This document shows positions 6,709-10,251 of a stretch of DNA of 10,251 nucleotides, piece by piece. The notes beneath the pieces were generated by a model. It was not told the DNA's origin and made no database searches. It saw only the letters and a program-made list of their open reading frames with translations. The position numbers were made by a program, and so were the translations under genes. Where the stretch lies: contig JAHIOG010000105.1 in NCBI GenBank assembly GCA_018895675.1, forward strand, positions 1-10,251, written 5' to 3'. This DNA is from a bacterium (GTDB lineage: Bacteria; Fidelibacterota; UBA2242). Position 1 is the stretch's first letter, and every line of letters begins with the position of its first letter.

Positions 6709-8316
6709 GTGAAGATGAGATTTCGTTGGATAACTGTTCCGGGAACGGTAATACTTCTGATAATAGTATTGTTAACTATTTCACCGTTTGGAAGAAAGAT
6801 ATCTGCATCCGGCAGTGATCTGTTTCTGAAAATAAAGGTGTTGAATGAAATTATCAGCATTATCAATGATTATTATGTTGAAGTCCCGGATTGGGATGAA
6901 GTTATGGAGGGAGCTTACAGCGGTCTTCTGGAAAATCTCGATCCGCACTCATTTTACATTGAGAAAAAACAGCTGTCAAATATCAATGAGGAATTTACCG
7001 GAAAATTTGAAGGTATCGGAATTGAGTTTGACGTATTGGATGGTTACATCACAGTCATTTCACCAGTGGCAGGAGCGCCGGCGGAAAAAGCCGGTTTGAT
7101 GGTTGGCGACAAGATTGTAAAAATTGAAGGTGAATCATCCTATAAAATTAAACGTGAAAATGTCTCTAAAAAATTACGTGGTCCGAAAGGATCAGCAGTC
7201 ACGGTTACAATTCGCCGGCAGGGCGCCGACGATTTTGACGTGACAATTATCAGGGACGAGATTCCATTGTACAGCGTCTCAGCTGCGTTTCTAATGGATG
7301 ATAGCGCGGGATATATTTTTGTAAACCGATTCAGTGGAACAACGGCAGAAGAAATACGCGATGCAATGAAACGGCTCAGCGATGAAGGGATGAAACAACT
7401 TGTTCTTGATCTGCGGGGTAATAGCGGTGGTCTGATGGATCAGGCGGTTGAGATTGCCGATATGTTTATTGACGGAAGACATATGATCGTTTATACAAAA
7501 GGCAGAATCCGGGGCGCCAATGAGGAGTTTTATTCCGGTCGATTCAATGGTTTTGGTAAACTTCCCCTTGTAATTCTGATCAACCGAGGCTCTGCCAGCG
7601 CCAGCGAAATTGTTGCTGGTGCGGTTCAGGATCATGATCGTGGACTGGTTGTTGGTGAAACAAGTTTTGGCAAGGGTTTGGTTCAACGGCAGTATCCTTT
7701 GAGAGACGGTTCCGCTATTCGTATGACCGTTGCCCGCTATTATACTCCAAGCGGCAGGTTGATTCAGAGACCATACGATGGTACCTTGGCAGATTACTTC
7801 GAAGGATTTGTAGAAGAAAACAGGGATTCATTACTTGCAGCAGAAGACTCAGTGAAGGTTCGTCCTCAATACCAGACTAAAAAAGGACGAGTTGTTTACG
7901 GCGGTGGCGGAATATCACCGGATTATTATGTCAAATTCGAGAGAGATCTATCCAAGGATACATACAAGCTGTTGCGCCATCCGTCACGCGTGCTGTTTGA
8001 TTATATAAGCCGTACATCTGAAAAATATAAACGGTACAGAAACAGGAAAGAGAAATTTTTTGAAAAGGTGGAAATTAGCGACGGTGACTTTGAATCTTTC
8101 CTTGAAGCAATTCAGGATAAAGAGATTGACGTAAATATCGAAAAGTTGAAAAAAGATTCGGACTATCTTAAGCTGTTAATGAAAGCAGAACTTGCCCGGG
8201 AATTCTGGGGATATGACGAATACTACAAAGTTATACGTCAATATGACAACCAGGTGCAGGCAGCCCTGCAATACCTTCGTGAGGCAAGCACAATGATCGG
8301 AGTTGCAAATAAATAA
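6709..8316 (+). CDS. ctpA: S41-family C-terminal processing protease with PDZ domain, membrane-anchored
   Basis: The 535-residue protein starts with a basic segment and one membrane helix (about 6-26), so the rest faces the periplasm. An N-terminal helical region contains LENLDPHSFY. A PDZ domain follows (about 100-185; GIGIEFDVLDG, GAPAEKAGLMVGDKI), which recognises C-terminal tails of substrates. The peptidase core has LDLRGNSGG and NRGSASASEI. By the 25-residue spacing known from CtpB and D1 protease, the nucleophile is Ser297, with Lys322 (SFGKGLVQ) as general base and Gln326 nearby. A charged, mainly helical C-terminal extension of about 160 residues follows the core. GTG at 6709 is chosen because AAAGGA ends 8 nt upstream; ATG 6715 is the alternative. 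Likely roles are processing or turnover of envelope proteins. It is separated from exbB by about 100 bp with a strong promoter, so it is probably a separate transcript. Confidence 0.93.
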   Translation: MKMRFRWITVPGTVILLIIVLLTISPFGRKISASGSDLFLKIKVLNEIISIINDYYVEVPDWDEVMEGAYSGLLENLDPHSFYIEKKQLSNINEEFTGKFEGIGIEFDVLDGYITVISPVAGAPAEKAGLMVGDKIVKIEGESSYKIKRENVSKKLRGPKGSAVTVTIRRQGADDFDVTIIRDEIPLYSVSAAFLMDDSAGYIFVNRFSGTTAEEIRDAMKRLSDEGMKQLVLDLRGNSGGLMDQAVEIADMFIDGRHMIVYTKGRIRGANEEFYSGRFNGFGKLPLVILINRGSASASEIVAGAVQDHDRGLVVGETSFGKGLVQRQYPLRDGSAIRMTVARYYTPSGRLIQRPYDGTLADYFEGFVEENRDSLLAAEDSVKVRPQYQTKKGRVVYGGGGISPDYYVKFERDLSKDTYKLLRHPSRVLFDYISRTSEKYKRYRNRKEKFFEKVEISDGDFESFLEAIQDKEIDVNIEKLKKDSDYLKLLMKAELAREFWGYDEYYKVIRQYDNQVQAALQYLREASTMIGVANK

Positions 8317-8341
8317 AACATCTCTCCCGTCGATAATAATG

Positions 8342-8370
8342 TTGACTTTTTTAAAATATTGGCTTAAAAT
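8342..8370 (+). promoter_or_regulatory. Sigma-70-type promoter of the exbB-exbD-exbD-tonB operon
   Basis: TTGACT (8342-8347) and TAAAAT (8365-8370) are separated by the ideal 17 bp, each with one mismatch to consensus. The transcript would start near 8377, about 44 nt before the exbB ATG. GGAGG at 8406-8410 serves as ribosome site. This is the best promoter in the window. No clear iron-box-like (Fur) palindrome was recognised over it. Confidence 0.65.
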
Positions 8371-8420
8371 TATCAGTAATTTAACAAATTTGAGAATAAC
8401 AGAATGGAGGATAATATCTA

Positions 8421-9041
8421 ATGTTAATTGAGCTTTTCATCGAAGGTGGACCTTTTATGTGGCCGATTCTGATCCTATTCATTTTCGGACTAGTGATTTG
8501 TTTGGAAAGGGTATACACATTAGCAAAAGCATCTCTGGCTACGAGACGCTTCATCCCGAAATTGAACAAAGCATTGAAAGAAGAGGGCGTGGATGCCGCA
8601 ATGAATGTATGTAAAGAAACACCCGGCCCGATTCCGGAAATTTTTCATGCGGGATTATCCCGTATTGAGCAGGGTATTGAAGTAGTGGAAAAATCGATCG
8701 AAAATGCCGGTTCCGTCGAAATGGCATTCCTTGAAAAAGGTATGATCTGGCTGGCAACCGTTATCACGGTAGCGCCGATGCTTGGATTTGCCGGGACTGT
8801 TTCCGGTATGGTTAATGCGTTCCAGGATATCGCCGCTGCCAACAATATTTCACCGGCTGTCGTCGCATCCGGTATTTCCGAAGCGCTTTTGACCACCTTA
8901 TTTGGTCTGATTGTCGGTATTACTATTCAGATTCTCTACAACCTTTTTACTGCCCGCGTTGACGGTATTATTGTAGATATGGAAGAGAGTTCCATCAACT
9001 TAATAGACACGATCGCAAGTGAAGAATATAAGAAAAAATAA
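8421..9041 (+). CDS. exbB: ExbB/TolQ/MotA-family proton channel protein
   Basis: The 206-residue inner-membrane protein has the ExbB layout: a first membrane helix at about 12-31 (MWPILILFIFGLVICLE), a long cytoplasmic helical stretch, then two C-terminal helices holding the conserved APMLGFAGTVSGMVNAF (about 117-133) and SEALLTTLFGLIVGI segments that line the proton pore. With ExbD it forms the motor that uses proton motive force to energise TonB. It lacks the periplasmic N-terminal extension of E. coli ExbB and is close to the short form common outside Proteobacteria. GGAGG lies 10 nt before the ATG. It is the first gene of a tight operon, with exbD 9 bp downstream. TolQ is the alternative name, but the two ExbD genes and TonB-like gene next to it favour ExbB. 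Confidence 0.93.
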   Translation: MLIELFIEGGPFMWPILILFIFGLVICLERVYTLAKASLATRRFIPKLNKALKEEGVDAAMNVCKETPGPIPEIFHAGLSRIEQGIEVVEKSIENAGSVEMAFLEKGMIWLATVITVAPMLGFAGTVSGMVNAFQDIAAANNISPAVVASGISEALLTTLFGLIVGITIQILYNLFTARVDGIIVDMEESSINLIDTIASEEYKKK

Positions 9042-9050
9042 GAGCTACAG

Positions 9051-9446
9051 ATGAGCTTACTAAAGAAAAAAGGCATACGTGATGCTGAAATGCCGTCGGG
9101 TTCGATGGCGGATATAGCCTTTTTGATCCTTATCTTCTTTATGGTTGCTACAACCATCGACCTGGATAAAGGTATCGGTATCGTTCTTCCCGCCGAAGGC
9201 GGAGAGATCGAAATGTCCAGTAAAAATATTACCAATATCCTGATCGACGCACGGGGAACGGTCTTGATGGACGATAAAGAAGTGGACATCAAAGAGATTA
9301 AAGGTATGGTTGAAACCATTCAGCTCCAAAACCCCAAAATGGTTTTTTCAGTTAAATCACATCCTCGCACAAAATATAAAGTCTATATTGAGGTTCTGGA
9401 TCAGTTAAAACAGGCGAACACCCGTGTGATATCTATTGCAGAATAA
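9051..9446 (+). CDS. exbD: ExbD/TolR-family biopolymer transport protein, first copy
   Basis: The 131-residue protein has a short cytoplasmic N-terminus (LLKKKGIRDAEMP), one membrane helix starting SMADIAFLILIFFMV with the proton-carrying Asp21 (the counterpart of ExbD Asp25), and a periplasmic domain of about 90 residues ending in VLDQLKQANTRVISIAE. That is the standard ExbD/TolR build and length. The periplasmic domain contains the strand-helix pattern DGRGTV-like (DARGTVLMDDKEVD) expected of the family. The ribosome site is weak (AAGAGC), and translation is probably coupled to exbB 9 bp upstream. A second, clearly different exbD follows after 10 bp, so the motor may hold an ExbD heterodimer. 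Confidence 0.92.
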   Translation: MSLLKKKGIRDAEMPSGSMADIAFLILIFFMVATTIDLDKGIGIVLPAEGGEIEMSSKNITNILIDARGTVLMDDKEVDIKEIKGMVETIQLQNPKMVFSVKSHPRTKYKVYIEVLDQLKQANTRVISIAE

Positions 9447-9456
9447 GGAGTAAAGG

Positions 9457-9861
9457 ATGGAATTCAAGAAAAAAACCAAAATGAAAATTTCGATTCCTAC
9501 GACTGCGATGCCGGATATCATTTTCATGCTGATCTTTTTCTTCATGGTTTCTTCAGTACTTAGAACGCATGAAGGTTTGAATATTATCATGCCCAAGGCA
9601 AAACAGATCGAGAAGCTGGAATCGAGAGTTCACGTGACCTATATATGGGTTTCCAAAGAGGGGTTGGTCTCAATTGACGACAAACTATATCAGGTGCAAA
9701 GTATTCGGAATATCATGTATGAAAAAAGAACCGCCGATCCTCAGCTAATTGTATCGATCCGGTCCGATGAACTGGTGCATATGGATTTGATAAGTAAAAT
9801 CCATAAGGAACTGCGACTGGCGGACGCATTGGCTGTGAATTATTCTACAAGAGCAATTTAA
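9457..9861 (+). CDS. exbD: ExbD/TolR-family biopolymer transport protein, second copy
   Basis: The 134-residue protein has a lysine-rich cytoplasmic start (MEFKKKTKMK), a membrane helix beginning TTAMPDIIFMLIFFFMV with the essential Asp20, and a periplasmic domain with YIWVSKEGLVSIDDK and LRLADALAVNYSTR near the end. It shares the ExbD fold with the preceding gene, but the sequence is clearly different, so this is not a recent duplication. The PDIIFML variant is the form I associate with the second ExbD of FCB-group TonB operons. AAGGAG at 9445-9450 gives a strong ribosome site 6 nt before the ATG. It is followed 9 bp later by the TonB-like gene. Both copies keep the pore aspartate, so either could conduct protons. 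Confidence 0.92.
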   Translation: MEFKKKTKMKISIPTTAMPDIIFMLIFFFMVSSVLRTHEGLNIIMPKAKQIEKLESRVHVTYIWVSKEGLVSIDDKLYQVQSIRNIMYEKRTADPQLIVSIRSDELVHMDLISKIHKELRLADALAVNYSTRAI

Positions 9862-9870
9862 GGAATAAAA

Positions 9871-10251
9871 ATGATTCTAAGACAAAACCCTGAAGTAAGT
9901 CTTAAATTAAAATATCCGCTGGTACTAAGAGTAAGTCTGGTTTTTACGCTATTAGCGATGATTATTATGTTTTCTTCCGTACCCAGATCGGGAGGAGGGG
10001 ATCGAACTCAAACGGAGATCCGAATTGAAATTGAAACAATTGATATTCCGGTAATTGAACAAAAGATCGAAGCGGCAAAACCCCCGTCAAGACCGTCTAT
10101 TCCCATTGAAGTGGAGGACGATGATCTGCTGGATGATGTTACGATTGAAATGAGTACCGATATATCCAGCTACGAAGCCTGGGACGCGCCGCCGCCACCG
10201 CCAGAGGGAGATGATGGACCGCGTGTGAGGTTTATTCCTTATGATGAAGCC
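9871..10251 (+). CDS. TonB-like energy transducer, N-terminal part (runs off window)
   Basis: The frame is open from ATG 9871 to the window end (127 codons), with AAGGA upstream at 9860-9864. It has a basic N-terminus, one membrane helix (about 17-36, LVLRVSLVFTLLAMIIMF), then a periplasmic stretch with IEIETIDIPVIEQK, a proline segment, a strongly acidic patch (EVEDDDLLDD, 77-86) and APPPPPEGDD leading to RFIPYDEA. That order, and the position directly after exbB-exbD-exbD, indicate a TonB that spans the periplasm and passes energy to outer-membrane receptors. The proline region is short compared with the long EP/KP repeats of E. coli TonB, and the membrane helix has no histidine like TonB His20. 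The C-terminal TonB domain lies beyond the window, so the name rests on context and the N-terminal layout. Confidence 0.78.
   Translation, partial: MILRQNPEVSLKLKYPLVLRVSLVFTLLAMIIMFSSVPRSGGGDRTQTEIRIEIETIDIPVIEQKIEAAKPPSRPSIPIEVEDDDLLDDVTIEMSTDISSYEAWDAPPPPPEGDDGPRVRFIPYDEA

Noticed and set aside
7291..7686. Minus-strand open frame of 131 codons
   Set aside because: It lies wholly antisense to the catalytic core of the S41 protease and shows no family motif.
8936..9319. Minus-strand open frame of 127 codons across exbB and exbD
   Set aside because: It mirrors codon structure of exbB-exbD on the other strand; a Ser/Ile-rich composition and lack of a ribosome site mark it as a shadow.
1..10251. 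CRISPR array, toxin-antitoxin pair or phage defence island
   Set aside because: No regularly spaced repeats, no small paired genes and no nuclease, helicase or reverse transcriptase motifs were seen.

Overview
The window looks like the chromosome of a Gram-negative (two-membrane) bacterium with a moderate, slightly AT-leaning composition. The proton-channel set exbB-exbD-exbD-tonB implies an outer membrane. The style of the second ExbD and of the S41 protease, and the NagX/HGSNAT-like acyltransferase, recall the Fibrobacterota-Chlorobiota-Bacteroidota (FCB) superphylum, for example Calditrichota- or Marinimicrobia-like lineages. That placement is an inference from remembered family style, not from a search. 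No tRNA, rRNA, CRISPR array, transposase or phage gene was seen.

Layout. Minus strand, 1-3198: two adjacent sensor-kinase genes read leftward. The upstream one (3198-2140) is a short PAS + HisKA protein whose ATP-binding domain is badly degenerate. The downstream one (2126 to beyond base 1) is a complete-looking hybrid kinase, PAS-GAF-HisKA-HATPase-receiver, cut by the window edge just after the receiver's KP. They are 13 bp apart and probably one operon. A 254-bp AT-rich divergent spacer (3199-3452) separates them from the plus-strand genes.

Plus strand, 3453-6575: a COG2509-type FAD-dependent dehydrogenase, then a palindrome-rich spacer bounded by inverted repeats (4799-4937), a polytopic membrane acyltransferase of the heparan-alpha-glucosaminide N-acetyltransferase-like family, and a small GAF protein of the free methionine-(R)-sulfoxide reductase family. 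The last has no in-frame ATG at the expected place and seems to start at ATT, or to carry a single-base frameshift.

Plus strand, 6709-10251: a membrane-anchored S41 C-terminal processing protease with its own candidate promoter, then a well-formed promoter (TTGACT-17-TAAAAT) driving exbB, exbD, a second exbD and the N-terminal part of a TonB-like protein that runs off the right edge. ExbB and ExbD convert the proton gradient into mechanical work on TonB, which powers outer-membrane receptors.

Most of the window is conserved core-type gene content, and I do not see a clearly new multi-gene system. The points most worth a second look are the degenerate kinase paired with an intact hybrid kinase, the TTAA-bounded palindromic element at 4799-4937, the apparent AUU start at 6114, and the missing first cysteine in the GAF reductase.
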